Shown: in pieces, positions 8,798 to 17,065 of the stretch
How positions within the stretch are numbered: position 1 is the stretch's first letter
Layout: every line of letters starts with the position of its first letter
NCBI GenBank assembly: GCA_021200565.1
Contig: JAJQGJ010000006.1
Span: 104,270 to 168,269, forward strand
Source of the DNA: Oscillospiraceae bacterium
GTDB lineage: Bacteria; Bacillota; Clostridia; Oscillospirales; Ruminococcaceae
Reading direction: 5' to 3'
Length of the DNA: 64,000 bases
Made by a program: the position numbers and the translations under genes
Notes under the pieces: generated by a model
Seen by the model: only the letters and a program-made list of their open reading frames with translations
The model's database searches: none
What the model was told of the DNA's origin: nothing

Positions 8798-9568
8798 ATG
8801 AAAAAAGATATTCGCCGTGCAGTTATCGCCGGCAACTGGAAGATGAATAAAACTCGTCCTGAGGCTGAATCTCTTATAACCGATCTGAAGCCTTTGGCTG
8901 AAAACGCAGGCTGCGAGGTCGTTATCTGTGTTCCGTTCACTAATCTTGAAACCGCAGTAAGACTTACCGCTGGCACCAATATCAAGGTCGGCGCACAGAA
9001 TTGCCACTTTGCAAAGTCCGGCGCATACACCGGAGAAGTAAGCGCAGACATGCTCAAGGAAGTCGGAGTAGAGTATGTAGTGCTCGGTCATAGCGAGCGC
9101 AGACAGTACTTCGGCGAAACCGATGAAACCGTCAACAAGAGAACCAAAGCAGCTCTTGAAGCTGGTCTCAAGCCTATCGTTTGCGTTGGCGAGCTTCTCT
9201 GGGAGCGTGAAGCTAACATCACTGAGGAAGTAATCTCCCGTCAGATCAAGCTTGATTTCGCAGGAATTTCCGCTGAAGAGCTTATGAACTGCATAATCGC
9301 TTATGAGCCTGTCTGGGCAATCGGAACTGGTAAGACTGCAACTGCCGACCAAGCTGAGGAAGTATGCGCTTTCATTAGAAATGTTCTCGCGGGGCTCTAC
9401 GGCACTGATGTTGCTGAAAAGATCACCATTCAGTACGGTGGCTCCATGAATGCAGGAAATGCAGCTGAGCTCCTATCAAAGACTAATGTTGACGGCGGAC
9501 TTATCGGTGGCGCATCCCTTAAGGCTCCTGACTTTGCGACTATTATCAACGCCGCAACCAACGGTTGA
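8798..9568 (+). CDS. tpiA: Triosephosphate isomerase
   Basis: The 256-residue TIM-barrel enzyme interconverts dihydroxyacetone phosphate and glyceraldehyde 3-phosphate. All catalytic parts are visible: GNWKMN (Lys), LGHSERR (His), YEPVWAIGTGK (Glu plus flexible loop 6) and the phosphate-binding QYGGSMN. ATG 8798 is used because GAAAGGA (8783-8789) precedes it; an upstream ATG at 8753 would add 15 residues unlike the family. It lies 70 bases after pgk and 14 before gpmI. Confidence 0.98.
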   Translation: MKKDIRRAVIAGNWKMNKTRPEAESLITDLKPLAENAGCEVVICVPFTNLETAVRLTAGTNIKVGAQNCHFAKSGAYTGEVSADMLKEVGVEYVVLGHSERRQYFGETDETVNKRTKAALEAGLKPIVCVGELLWEREANITEEVISRQIKLDFAGISAEELMNCIIAYEPVWAIGTGKTATADQAEEVCAFIRNVLAGLYGTDVAEKITIQYGGSMNAGNAAELLSKTNVDGGLIGGASLKAPDFATIINAATNG

Positions 9569-9582
9569 AAGGAGTTCGCAAT

Positions 9583-11151
9583 ATGAAACCTGTTGTACTG
9601 ATAGTTATGGACGGTGTCGGCTTCTCAAAGACCGGACTTGGAGATGCTGTAACACTTGCAAATACTCCGAATTTGGATAAGCTCCTCAGAGAGCGTCCCA
9701 ACACCCGACTCAAGGCTCATGGAACAGCCGTAGGTCTTCCTTCTGACGATGACATGGGCAATTCCGAAGTAGGACACAACGCCCTCGGCTGCGGTCAGAT
9801 TTACTCGCAGGGCGCAAAGCTCGTAAACGAGTCTATCGAATCTGGGAAGATGTTCACATCCAACACCTGGAATGAGCTTGTCGACAACTGCAAGACCCAT
9901 CATTCGACACTTCATTTTTTAGGTCTTCTTTCAGATGGAAATGTTCACTCGAATATCTCCCACCTCAAGCAGATGATCGTCAAAGCTAAGGAATGCGGAG
10001 TTGAGCACGTCAGATGCCACATTCTCCTTGATGGAAGAGACGTTCCAGCAACCTCTGCACTTACTTATGTTGACGAACTTGAAGCTCTTCTTTCGTCTCT
10101 CAATGATTCCACTTTTGATGCCAAGATTGCATCCGGCGGTGGAAGAATGAAGATCACCATGGACAGATACGAAGCCAACTGGGGAATGGTTGAAGCCGGC
10201 TGGAACACACACGTTCACGGTCAGGGCAGACAGTTCGCTTCTGCCAAAGAAGCTATCGAAACTTATAGAAGCGAAATTGATGGTGTAATAGATCAGGATC
10301 TCCCCGCATTCGTAATCGCTGATAATGGCGAGCCTGTCGGAAAGATCAAGGATGGCGATTCAGTTGTCCTCTATAATTTCAGAGGCGACAGAGCCCTTGA
10401 AATCTCCAAGGCTTTTGATAATAAGGACTTCACAGCATTCGACAGGGGAGAGATCCCGGATGTAATCTATGCTGGAATGCTCCAGTATGATGGAGACCTC
10501 AAGCTCCCCGAGAAGTTCCTTGTAAATCCCCCTGAGATCAAGAATACACTCTCTGAGCTTCTGGTAGCTAACGGTCTGAGACAGTATGCTGTCTCTGAAA
10601 CTCAGAAGTATGGTCATGTAACCTACTTCTGGAACGGCAACAAGTCTGAGAAGTTCTCAGAAGAGCTCGAAACATTCAAGGAAATTCCTTCCGATAATGT
10701 ATCTTTTGACGAACGTCCTTGGATGAAGTCTGCTGAAATCACTGATGACCTTATCGCAGCTATGCGTAGTGGAAAGTATGATTTCATCCGCTGCAACTAT
10801 CCTAACGGCGACATGGTCGGACACACTGGTAACCTCGACGCCACAATCACTGGTGTTGAATCTGTCGATCTTGGAATCGCAAGAGTTCTCAAGGTAGCTG
10901 ATGAGCTCGGTACTATAGTTCTCATCACCGCTGACCACGGCAACGCCGATGAAATGCTCGAAAAGAACAAGAAGGGCGAGATCCAGGTCAGAACTGCCCA
11001 CTCTCTCAATCCCGTTCCGTTCATCATCTATGATAACGACCACGATTGGAGAATCAAGGAAGGCAACTTCGGTCTTGCAAATGTAGCTCCGACAGTTGCA
11101 ACTCTCTTCAATCTCACTCCTCCCGGTTGCTGGGAAGAGAGCATGATCTGA
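9583..11151 (+). CDS. gpmI: 2,3-bisphosphoglycerate-independent phosphoglycerate mutase
   Basis: The 522-residue, manganese-dependent enzyme of the alkaline-phosphatase superfamily interconverts 3- and 2-phosphoglycerate. Visible motifs are IVMDGVG (metal Asp), the phospho-serine region MGNSEVGH, the substrate region LDGRDVPATSA, and the metal-binding TADHGNADEM and TAHSLNPVPF. The start follows AAAGGAG (9568-9574). It closes the glycolytic operon and is followed by a terminator. Confidence 0.98.
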   Translation: MKPVVLIVMDGVGFSKTGLGDAVTLANTPNLDKLLRERPNTRLKAHGTAVGLPSDDDMGNSEVGHNALGCGQIYSQGAKLVNESIESGKMFTSNTWNELVDNCKTHHSTLHFLGLLSDGNVHSNISHLKQMIVKAKECGVEHVRCHILLDGRDVPATSALTYVDELEALLSSLNDSTFDAKIASGGGRMKITMDRYEANWGMVEAGWNTHVHGQGRQFASAKEAIETYRSEIDGVIDQDLPAFVIADNGEPVGKIKDGDSVVLYNFRGDRALEISKAFDNKDFTAFDRGEIPDVIYAGMLQYDGDLKLPEKFLVNPPEIKNTLSELLVANGLRQYAVSETQKYGHVTYFWNGNKSEKFSEELETFKEIPSDNVSFDERPWMKSAEITDDLIAAMRSGKYDFIRCNYPNGDMVGHTGNLDATITGVESVDLGIARVLKVADELGTIVLITADHGNADEMLEKNKKGEIQVRTAHSLNPVPFIIYDNDHDWRIKEGNFGLANVAPTVATLFNLTPPGCWEESMI

Positions 11152-11171
11152 ACATAAGTTCGATATAATAA

Positions 11172-11206
11172 AAATCCGGCTGTCAATCGGCAACCGGATT
11201 TATTAT
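11172..11206. terminator. Bidirectional terminator between gpmI and mtaB
   Basis: An 8-bp stem AAATCCGG / CCGGATTT (11172-11179 with 11194-11201) is flanked by A residues on the left and a TATTATTT tract on the right, so it can end the plus-strand glycolytic transcript. It overlaps the last codons of the minus-strand gene. Confidence 0.75.
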
Positions 11207-12487
11207 TTCTCCGTAAAGGCAGTTATCTTTACATGATATAATCTTTACATTCCTAATCTCTTTCCAGAGCGAATCCTGAACCTTTGGAACTTTAACCATA
11301 AGGTAATCTTTTGTATGCCCCTGATGAAAATCTTTATCCTTTTCATGCTCAAAAAGAACGCTGACAGTCTGTCCTAAATGTGCTTTCCTGAATGCTTCTT
11401 CACCAAACTCTGCGGCTTTAGACATAATCTCAGCCCGGCGGTATCTCTCAGCTTTCGGAATACTGTCAGTCATTTTAGCTGCAGCAGTTCCCTCACGCTC
11501 TGAGTAGGGAAAGACGTGAACTCCTGCAAAGCCGATTTCCTTTACAAATTCCACAGACTCCGAAAAGTCGCTCTCCGTTTCGCCAGGGAACCCAACCATC
11601 ACATCAGTAGTGACAGCGCAGCCGGGAAAGTAATTTCTGAGCAGCTTAATGAGTCTTCTGTAATCATCCGTGTTATATCGTCTTTTCATCCGTTCAAGTG
11701 TCCTGTCGCAACCCGATTGCAGCGAAAGATGGAAGTGCGGGCAGAGCTTTTCTTCCTGTGAAAGCTTTTTGATTATATCTTCAGTCAGCATTTCCGGCTC
11801 AATAGAGCCAAGCCTCACTCTGTCAGCTCTTGATAGACAAGCTGCATGAACCGCATCAGAAAGATCATATTCTCCCAAATCCTCACCGTAGCAGGAAAGA
11901 TTGATTCCAACCAAAATCAACTCTCTGTGACCCTGTAATGCTAATTTACTCGCTTCAGAACGGACATCTTCAATCGGCTTTGAACGTGAACGCCCACGGG
12001 CAAAAGGGATAATGCAATAGCTGCAAAACCTGTCGCAACCGTCCTGAATTTTGATGATAGCCCTTGTCTTATCCGCCCGCTTCGTTAGGCTCATACTTTC
12101 AATAGCTTCACCCTTTTTGTGCGGTTGAATTGAACGGACCTTCTCACGCTTCTCAAGAAATTCGGAAACCAATTCCGGAATAGCTGTCTTGTTTGCCTCT
12201 CCGACAATTATGTCTGCATCGCTTATAAGTTCCGTTATGCCGTGCGCCTGCGGATAGCATCCAGTGACAACTGTGACCACTTCCGGATTCTGTCTTTTGA
12301 TGCGCCTCAGAAGCTGACCGAGCTTCACATCCGCAGACTTCGTGACAGTGCAAGAATTGATGACGACAACGTCTGCCGCCGATGGATCATCAACAGTTAC
12401 AAACCCATTTCGCTCCATCAGCTCCTGTATGCAGTCGGTTTCATATTGGTTTACTTTGCATCCAAACGTGCAGTAAGCTGCGGTCAT
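11183..12487 (-). CDS. mtaB: tRNA t6A37 methylthiotransferase MtaB
   Basis: The 434-residue radical SAM enzyme adds a methylthio group to N6-threonylcarbamoyladenosine at tRNA position 37. The N-terminal UPF0004 domain has its three cluster cysteines at 10 (FGCKVNQYE), 46 (NSCTVT) and 77 (TGCYPQ). The radical SAM cluster CDRFCSYC is at 151-158, followed by IIPFARGRSRS, and a C-terminal TRAM-like domain ends the protein. FGCKVNQYE and this length favour MtaB over MiaB. The start follows AAGGAG with 8 bases spacing. It is a single-gene unit facing gpmI. Confidence 0.93.
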   Translation of the reverse strand: MTAAYCTFGCKVNQYETDCIQELMERNGFVTVDDPSAADVVVINSCTVTKSADVKLGQLLRRIKRQNPEVVTVVTGCYPQAHGITELISDADIIVGEANKTAIPELVSEFLEKREKVRSIQPHKKGEAIESMSLTKRADKTRAIIKIQDGCDRFCSYCIIPFARGRSRSKPIEDVRSEASKLALQGHRELILVGINLSCYGEDLGEYDLSDAVHAACLSRADRVRLGSIEPEMLTEDIIKKLSQEEKLCPHFHLSLQSGCDRTLERMKRRYNTDDYRRLIKLLRNYFPGCAVTTDVMVGFPGETESDFSESVEFVKEIGFAGVHVFPYSEREGTAAAKMTDSIPKAERYRRAEIMSKAAEFGEEAFRKAHLGQTVSVLFEHEKDKDFHQGHTKDYLMVKVPKVQDSLWKEIRNVKIISCKDNCLYGEIINPVAD

Positions 12488-12596
12488 TTAATCATCTCCT
12501 TATGAAATTTCAGACAAAGACAATAATAACCCTAAAAATACAGCCTGTCAACCTTGTAATCATCACTTTTTCTCAAAAAACTCCTTGTTTACCCCC

Positions 12597-12624
12597 TTGA
12601 CAAGCCAAAAATTTCTGTTATACT
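12597..12624 (+). promoter_or_regulatory. Promoter of the HPr-like gene
   Basis: TTGACA (12597-12602), 16 bases, and TATACT (12619-12624). The leader of about 85 bases shows no clear structure apart from the CGGAGG ribosome site. Confidence 0.8.
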
Positions 12625-12715
12625 GAAAGTAACCCTTTGGGAAACTTAGCAAATATATAAGTAGATTATATTATGACTGATACCAAAGGAACTCAAGATT
12701 CGGAGGTAACGCAAA

Positions 12716-12946
12716 ATGCAAACTGTAAAAATTAAGCTTGAGACAATCAACGACGTCAAGGAGTTTGTCGGAATCGTCACACTGTGTGACTATGACATCG
12801 ATCTTGTTTCCGGCAGATATTCAATCGACGCAAAATCTATCATGGGCATTTTCAGCCTTGATCTGGAAAAGCCTGTTGAGCTTCAGGCTCACACCGAGAA
12901 TTGTGACGACCTTCTGAAGCAGATTGGCAAGTTTATTGTAAAGTAA
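12716..12946 (+). CDS. HPr-family protein lacking the active-site histidine
   Basis: The 76-residue protein has the HPr fold signature around the regulatory serine (DAKSIMGIFSLDL, Ser41, matching the Ser46 region of HPr), but the GLHARPA segment that carries the phosphorylated histidine is replaced by INDVKEF. It therefore cannot pass phosphate in a standard PTS reaction. Crh of Bacillus is a known HPr relative that lost the histidine and works through its serine. CGGAGG precedes the ATG. It is a monocistronic unit with its own promoter and terminator, near the glycolytic operon and pgi, so a catabolite-regulatory role is possible. Confidence 0.8.
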   Translation: MQTVKIKLETINDVKEFVGIVTLCDYDIDLVSGRYSIDAKSIMGIFSLDLEKPVELQAHTENCDDLLKQIGKFIVK

Positions 12947-12977
12947 AAAAAGGACCGGCTTCAAGTCGGTCTTTTTT
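12945..12977 (+). terminator. Terminator after the HPr-like gene
   Basis: An A-rich run, a GACCG/CGGTC stem around GCTTCAAGT and CTTTTTT form a compact terminator that begins at the stop codon. Confidence 0.85.
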
Positions 12978-12979
12978 AT

Positions 12980-13009
12980 GAATAGTTCCAGCGGCTCGTC
13001 TCATAGTAT
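12980..13009 (+). promoter_or_regulatory. Sigma-E-like promoter before the carboxypeptidase-like gene
   Basis: GAATAGT (12980-12986), 15 bases and CATAGTAT (13002-13009) resemble a sigma-E promoter. The 13-base string TCATAGTATGGAC (13001-13013) is identical to that at 4011-4023 before the spoIIM-like gene. Bacillus dacB is sigma-E dependent, which fits, but no experiment is implied. Confidence 0.4.
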
Positions 13010-13037
13010 GGACTATAAAATTATGGGGAGTCTTGCT

Positions 13038-14177
13038 ATGAAAAGGATATTTGCAGCCATTGTAGCTATTTCTTTATTGATTTTTGAAACCGTGCCCGCA
13101 TATTCCGTGAGTGAAAGTGATTCTCAGGTCGCATATTCCTATGTTCTCATGGAGGGTAATACCGGAACTCTTCTCTATTCAGATAACGGAAACGCAGAAT
13201 TTCCGGCTTTTCATTCCGCCAAGCTTATGACGCTTCTTTTGCTGATGGAAGCAATAGGCGAGGGAAGACTCAGATTCGATACTGTTGTCAAAGTTTCCGC
13301 CAATGCCAATGCTCAGCAGGGAGCACAGATATGGCTGAACACTGGTGAGGAGATTACCATTGACGAACTCGTAAAGGCGATAACCGTCGGCAACGCCAAC
13401 GACGCTGCGGTAGCCATTGCTGAGGCTGTTTCCGGAACTGTTGAAGATTTCACTGCTCTCATGAACGAAAGAGCCGCTGAGCTTGGAATGCTATCAACAA
13501 CTTACACTGACCCGACAGGCACTCTTGAAAGCAATGTCACAACTGCCTGCGACATAGCAACTCTCGCATCTGAGCTTTCCCACTATGACGAGCTTATTCC
13601 ATACTTCACAACCTGGATGACCACAGTACGTGACGGCAAAACAGAGCTTGTGTCGACAAACCGCATGATACTGAGCTATAGCGGCATAACCGGAATGAAA
13701 GCATACTATAGCGAAGACTGCTTGAATTGTCTGATAGCTTCAGCCAGGCGAAATGATCTGACAATGATTTGCGTAATTTTAGGCGAGCCAGACGAGTACC
13801 AGCGCTTCACAACAGCCCGTGAAAAGATGAATATAGGCTTTGCTGCTTATACTCTTTACACTCCCAGGAAAACCGACATCTATGTGGAACCGGTTTCAAT
13901 CAGCGGCGGAGTGAGCCTCACAGTTAGTGCAGATATTTCGGAGCCCGGAAGCTTCGTTATAAGAAACAGTGAGCTTGAATCTGTTGAGATGAATATAGAA
14001 TATTTCGAAGATATTTCTGCGCCAGTCAGTATCGGTGACGAAGTAGGTCGGGTTGTATATCTTGTAGACGATGAAGAAAGGTATGCGATTCCGATAGTGG
14101 CGACAGAAAATGCGGAAAGAATAAATCTATTTTCTGCAGTATATAAGCTTCTTAGAAGCATGCTCGCAGGGCAGTGA
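13038..14177 (+). CDS. D-alanyl-D-alanine carboxypeptidase-like protein with lost catalytic motifs
   Basis: The 379-residue protein starts with a signal peptide ([16 protein letters not shown], cleavage near residue 23) and has the S11 peptidase fold followed by a C-terminal beta domain, as in DacF/DacB. Every catalytic box is altered. The SxxK box reads HSAK (59-62), with His in place of the nucleophilic Ser. The SxN box reads NAN (119-121). The KTG box reads KAY (221-223). Surrounding residues ([21 protein letters not shown]) stay conserved, so the fold is kept but hydrolysis should be lost. ATG 13038 follows GGGGAG by 8 bases; upstream in-frame ATGs overlap the promoter and terminator. The sigma-E-like promoter hints at a spore cortex role. 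Confidence 0.85.
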   Translation: MKRIFAAIVAISLLIFETVPAYSVSESDSQVAYSYVLMEGNTGTLLYSDNGNAEFPAFHSAKLMTLLLLMEAIGEGRLRFDTVVKVSANANAQQGAQIWLNTGEEITIDELVKAITVGNANDAAVAIAEAVSGTVEDFTALMNERAAELGMLSTTYTDPTGTLESNVTTACDIATLASELSHYDELIPYFTTWMTTVRDGKTELVSTNRMILSYSGITGMKAYYSEDCLNCLIASARRNDLTMICVILGEPDEYQRFTTAREKMNIGFAAYTLYTPRKTDIYVEPVSISGGVSLTVSADISEPGSFVIRNSELESVEMNIEYFEDISAPVSIGDEVGRVVYLVDDEERYAIPIVATENAERINLFSAVYKLLRSMLAGQ

Positions 14178-14219
14178 AACATTTTGCCGAATTTGCACAA
14201 TATTTTTCACTGAAATTCC

Positions 14220-14248
14220 TTGCATTATTGACCGTTTCGTGTTAGAAT
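14220..14248 (+). promoter_or_regulatory. Promoter of pgi
   Basis: TTGCAT (14220-14225), 17 bases and TAGAAT (14243-14248), 33 bases before the start codon. Confidence 0.65.
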
Positions 14249-14280
14249 ATAGACAAAGACAAATGAGAGGGATGACAGCT

Positions 14281-15618
14281 ATGTCTATTAAATTAGTAAC
14301 AAAGTACGCTGATAAGTTTGTGAATCCTCACGAACTCGAGGCAATTCGTCCTCAGATAACCGCCGCTCACAACACACTCGCTTCTCGCAGTGGCTTAGGC
14401 AATGACTTCTTGGGCTGGGTTGACCTTCCGGTTGACTACGACAAGGAAGAATTCGCCCGTATCAAGGCTGCAGCAGCAAGGATAAAGGAAAAGGCTGACG
14501 TTCTTATCGTAATCGGTATAGGCGGCTCCTACCTTGGTGCGAGAGCGGCTATTGAGCTTTTGACAAGCCCGTACTACAACAATCTTAAGAAAGATACGCC
14601 CGACATCTACTTCGTCGGCAACAACATCAGCTCCACTTACCTCAACGAGATTCTTTCCATCTGTGAGGGCAAGGATGTCTGCGTAAACGTAATTTCCAAG
14701 TCTGGAACCACAACCGAGCCTGCACTTGCTTTCAGAATCTTCAAGAAGCTTCTTGAGGACAAGTATGGCAAGGAAGAGGCAAAGACCAGAATCTTCGCCA
14801 CCACTGACAAGGCAAGAGGAACCCTGAAGGAGCTTTCAGATTCTGAAGGCTATGAGACATTTGTAATCGCCGACGATGTCGGAGGAAGATATTCTGTTCT
14901 CACAGCCGTCGGACTTTTGCCTATTGCCGTTGCCGGATGCGACATCGACAAGATTATGGAAGGAGCAGCTGCAGCAAGAGAAGCATATCTCGAGGATGAC
15001 CTCAACGATTGCGAAAAGTATGCAGCACTAAGAAATATTCTTTATCGCAAGGGCAAGTCTGTTGAAATGCTCGTATCCTATGAGCCTTGCTTTGCAATGA
15101 TGAATGAGTGGTTCAAGCAACTCTTCGGCGAGAGCGAGGGCAAGGACAACAAGGGAATCTATCCTTCAAGTGCAATATTCTCAACCGACCTCCACTCGAT
15201 GGGTCAGTTTGTTCAGGACGGTTCAAGAATCATGTTCGAGACTGTTGTCGATGTCAAGAATCCGAAGAAGGATCTCTTCCTTGAGGATGACGCCGAAAAC
15301 CTCGACGGTCTGAACTTCCTGACAAATCAGAATATGTCCGTTGTAAACCGCAAAGCAATGGAGGGAACAGTTTTAGCTCACACAGAGGGCGGAGTTCCCA
15401 ACCTCATTATCGAGGTAGACAGGCTTGACGAATACAACTTCGGCGAGATGGTTTACTTCTTTGAAAAGGCTTGCGCACTTTCAGGCTATATGCTCGGTGT
15501 AAACCCGTTCAACCAGCCAGGTGTTGAGAGCTACAAGAAGAACATGTTTGCACTTTTGGGCAAGCCTGGTTATGAGGATCGCAAGAGTGAGCTCGAAGAG
15601 AAGCTCAATGCTGAATAA
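14281..15618 (+). CDS. pgi: Glucose-6-phosphate isomerase
   Basis: The 445-residue enzyme interconverts glucose 6-phosphate and fructose 6-phosphate. Length is that of the shorter Firmicutes class. Sugar-isomerase motifs are visible: [12 protein letters not shown] near residue 80, [15 protein letters not shown] near 140 and [15 protein letters not shown] near 200. ATG 14281 is chosen because GAGAGG lies about 11 bases upstream and the nearer ATG at 14272 abuts the ribosome site. It has its own promoter. Confidence 0.97.
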   Translation: MSIKLVTKYADKFVNPHELEAIRPQITAAHNTLASRSGLGNDFLGWVDLPVDYDKEEFARIKAAAARIKEKADVLIVIGIGGSYLGARAAIELLTSPYYNNLKKDTPDIYFVGNNISSTYLNEILSICEGKDVCVNVISKSGTTTEPALAFRIFKKLLEDKYGKEEAKTRIFATTDKARGTLKELSDSEGYETFVIADDVGGRYSVLTAVGLLPIAVAGCDIDKIMEGAAAAREAYLEDDLNDCEKYAALRNILYRKGKSVEMLVSYEPCFAMMNEWFKQLFGESEGKDNKGIYPSSAIFSTDLHSMGQFVQDGSRIMFETVVDVKNPKKDLFLEDDAENLDGLNFLTNQNMSVVNRKAMEGTVLAHTEGGVPNLIIEVDRLDEYNFGEMVYFFEKACALSGYMLGVNPFNQPGVESYKKNMFALLGKPGYEDRKSELEEKLNAE

Positions 15619-15692
15619 TTATTGTTTCTACCGGCTTTCAAAGCTGTGGAATGAAGCAAAACAGCCCGAAAGGGCGGAAACGGAGTGTTACT

Positions 15693-16100
15693 ATGATTAA
15701 ATTGATCACCGGCAAAAAGGGATCCGGCAAAACCAAAATACTGCTTGATCTTATCAAGGACGCAGTAGCTAACACAAAGGGAAATATAGTCTGCATCGAA
15801 AAGAGCATGCAGCTCACCTATGACATACCCTACAGTGTCAGACTCGTTGATGTCGATGGCTACAAGATTGACAGTTACGACAAGTTCTATGGCTTCATCA
15901 CCGGAACTATTGCCGCAAACTATGATATATCTGAGATTTTCGTTGACGGAATTCTGAAGATCGGCGGAAGAAACTATGACGAGCTCGAGCTTCTCTTTGA
16001 GAGAATTGAAGCTGTTGCTCCCGACATTCTCATCGTTTTCACCGTCTCCGAGGACAAGGAAAATCTTCCCGAGAGCATCATCAAGCGTATTGAGAAATAA
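15693..16100 (+). CDS. Small P-loop ATP-binding protein of unknown role
   Basis: The 135-residue protein opens with a Walker A loop, MIKLITGKKGSGKTK, and contains a hydrophobic strand ending in Asp that could be Walker B (DISEIFVDG), then a C-terminal PDILIVFTVSED strand. Similar short P-loop proteins occur widely in clostridia, often labelled PilT-like without evidence. It lacks the length and motifs of a real PilT. GGAG stands 7 bases before ATG 15693; an upstream in-frame ATG at 15651 has no ribosome site. It follows pgi by 74 bases and probably shares its transcript. Confidence 0.75.
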   Translation: MIKLITGKKGSGKTKILLDLIKDAVANTKGNIVCIEKSMQLTYDIPYSVRLVDVDGYKIDSYDKFYGFITGTIAANYDISEIFVDGILKIGGRNYDELELLFERIEAVAPDILIVFTVSEDKENLPESIIKRIEK

Positions 16101-16121
16101 ATCTCTTTTGTAAGTAAGCTT

Positions 16122-16153
16122 CTCCGCCGTGTAAACTGAGTTTTGCGGCGGAG
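16122..16153 (+). other. Strong GC hairpin without a clear U-tract
   Basis: CTCCGCCG (16122-16129) pairs perfectly with CGGCGGAG (16146-16153), with AAACT/AGTTT nested inside. It follows the P-loop gene and could end transcription or protect the 3' end, but only TTG follows the stem. Confidence 0.45.
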
Positions 16154-16197
16154 TTGAAATGAATTTTCGGGCGAGCAAGCAAAATTTTTCAAAACTA

Positions 16198-16226
16198 TTG
16201 ACATTCTGCGCTCACTAAAGTATAAT
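16198..16226 (+). promoter_or_regulatory. Consensus promoter of yceD-rpmF
   Basis: TTGACA (16198-16203), 17 bases and TATAAT (16221-16226): a perfect vegetative promoter. The predicted leader is only about 18 bases. Confidence 0.92.
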
Positions 16227-16250
16227 GTTTGTGATATTCTGAGGTGTAAT

Positions 16251-16721
16251 GTGCTGCTGAAGCTAAAGCCGCTTTTTGACGGAGAGGACGGAGAACGTCC
16301 TGTTGAAACTGACATTCCGACAAGCGAAATGGACAGGTATAAAGGCGTTGGTGAGTTTATAACTCCCGTAGCCCTGAGAGGAAAAACAGTTTGTAGAGCC
16401 GGAGTTGTAACCATAAGCTACAATCTCGACTACACTGTTTCCCACATTTGCGACCGATGCTCGGCTGAATTCACCCGCCGGTACAATCAGGATTATTCTC
16501 ATATCCTTGTCAGAGGGGATGAAGATAACGAAAATCTTCCCGATGACGATGAGTATATCTACTGTTCCGGCGAAACTCTTGATCTCAGCGAGTTAGCTAT
16601 CTCAGATTTGCTGCTTTCAATGCCAACTAAAATTCTTTGCCGTGAAGATTGTTTGGGCATTTGCCCTGTTTGCGGCAAAAATCTTAACGATGGTGATTGC
16701 GGATGCGAAAGTGACCAATAA
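16251..16721 (+). CDS. yceD: YceD/DUF177 family protein with zinc-ribbon-like tail
   Basis: The 156-residue protein matches the DUF177 (YceD) family, typically encoded just before rpmF and linked to 23S rRNA maturation in other bacteria. It has ICDRCSAEF in the centre and a C-terminal cysteine cluster (CREDCLGICPVCG, then CGC) that could bind zinc. Translation appears to start at GTG 16251 behind GAGGTG (16241-16246), a short 4-base gap; no ATG start is available in this frame nearby. rpmF follows by 56 bases. Confidence 0.87.
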   Translation: MLLKLKPLFDGEDGERPVETDIPTSEMDRYKGVGEFITPVALRGKTVCRAGVVTISYNLDYTVSHICDRCSAEFTRRYNQDYSHILVRGDEDNENLPDDDEYIYCSGETLDLSELAISDLLLSMPTKILCREDCLGICPVCGKNLNDGDCGCESDQ

Positions 16722-16777
16722 TCATCATAGTGTTTAAAGCAGCTATGTCATAATTTGTTAAGGAGGAGGTGCTGAAA

Positions 16778-16960
16778 ATGGCAGTACCGAAGAGAAAAGT
16801 CTCCAAAGCAAGAAGAGACAAAAGACGTTCAAGCGTTTGGAAGCTTGACGCTCCTGCACTTTCAAGGTGCTCCAACTGCGGTGCTTTAACCTCACCGCAC
16901 AAGGTTTGCAGTAACTGCGGCTACTATAAGGGTACCATGGTTATCGAGAAGGAAGCATAG
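16778..16960 (+). CDS. rpmF: 50S ribosomal protein L32
   Basis: The 60-residue protein begins MAVPKRKVSKARRDKRRS and has a four-cysteine zinc site (CSNCG and CSNCGYY), the zinc-bound form of L32. A very strong AGGAGGAGGT (16761-16770) precedes the ATG. It is co-transcribed with yceD and closed by a 14-bp terminator. Confidence 0.98.
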   Translation: MAVPKRKVSKARRDKRRSSVWKLDAPALSRCSNCGALTSPHKVCSNCGYYKGTMVIEKEA

Positions 16961-16987
16961 TCTTTAAACGAAGCTTTGTCTTCTTCA

Positions 16988-17023
16988 AAATCAGAGAAGG
17001 AGCATTTCCTTCTCTGATTTTTT
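16988..17023 (+). terminator. Terminator after rpmF
   Basis: A perfect 14-bp stem (16988-17001 with 17007-17020) with a 5-base loop and a T-tract. Confidence 0.95.
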
Positions 17024-17065
17024 AATAACTTCTACCATTATATTCTGAATTTAAGGAGGCGGAGC

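Noticed and set aside
8380..9352. Long minus-strand open frames over pgk and tpiA (up to 225 codons)
   Set aside because: They are antisense to highly expressed glycolytic genes, lack ribosome sites and overlap each other.
12978..13037. Upstream in-frame ATG codons of the carboxypeptidase-like gene
   Set aside because: They overlap the previous terminator and the promoter; the signal peptide begins at ATG 13038, which has GGGGAG at the right distance.
15570..16178. Minus-strand open frame of 202 codons over the P-loop gene
   Set aside because: The plus-strand frame has a Walker A motif and ribosome site; the antisense frame has neither and spans an intergenic hairpin.
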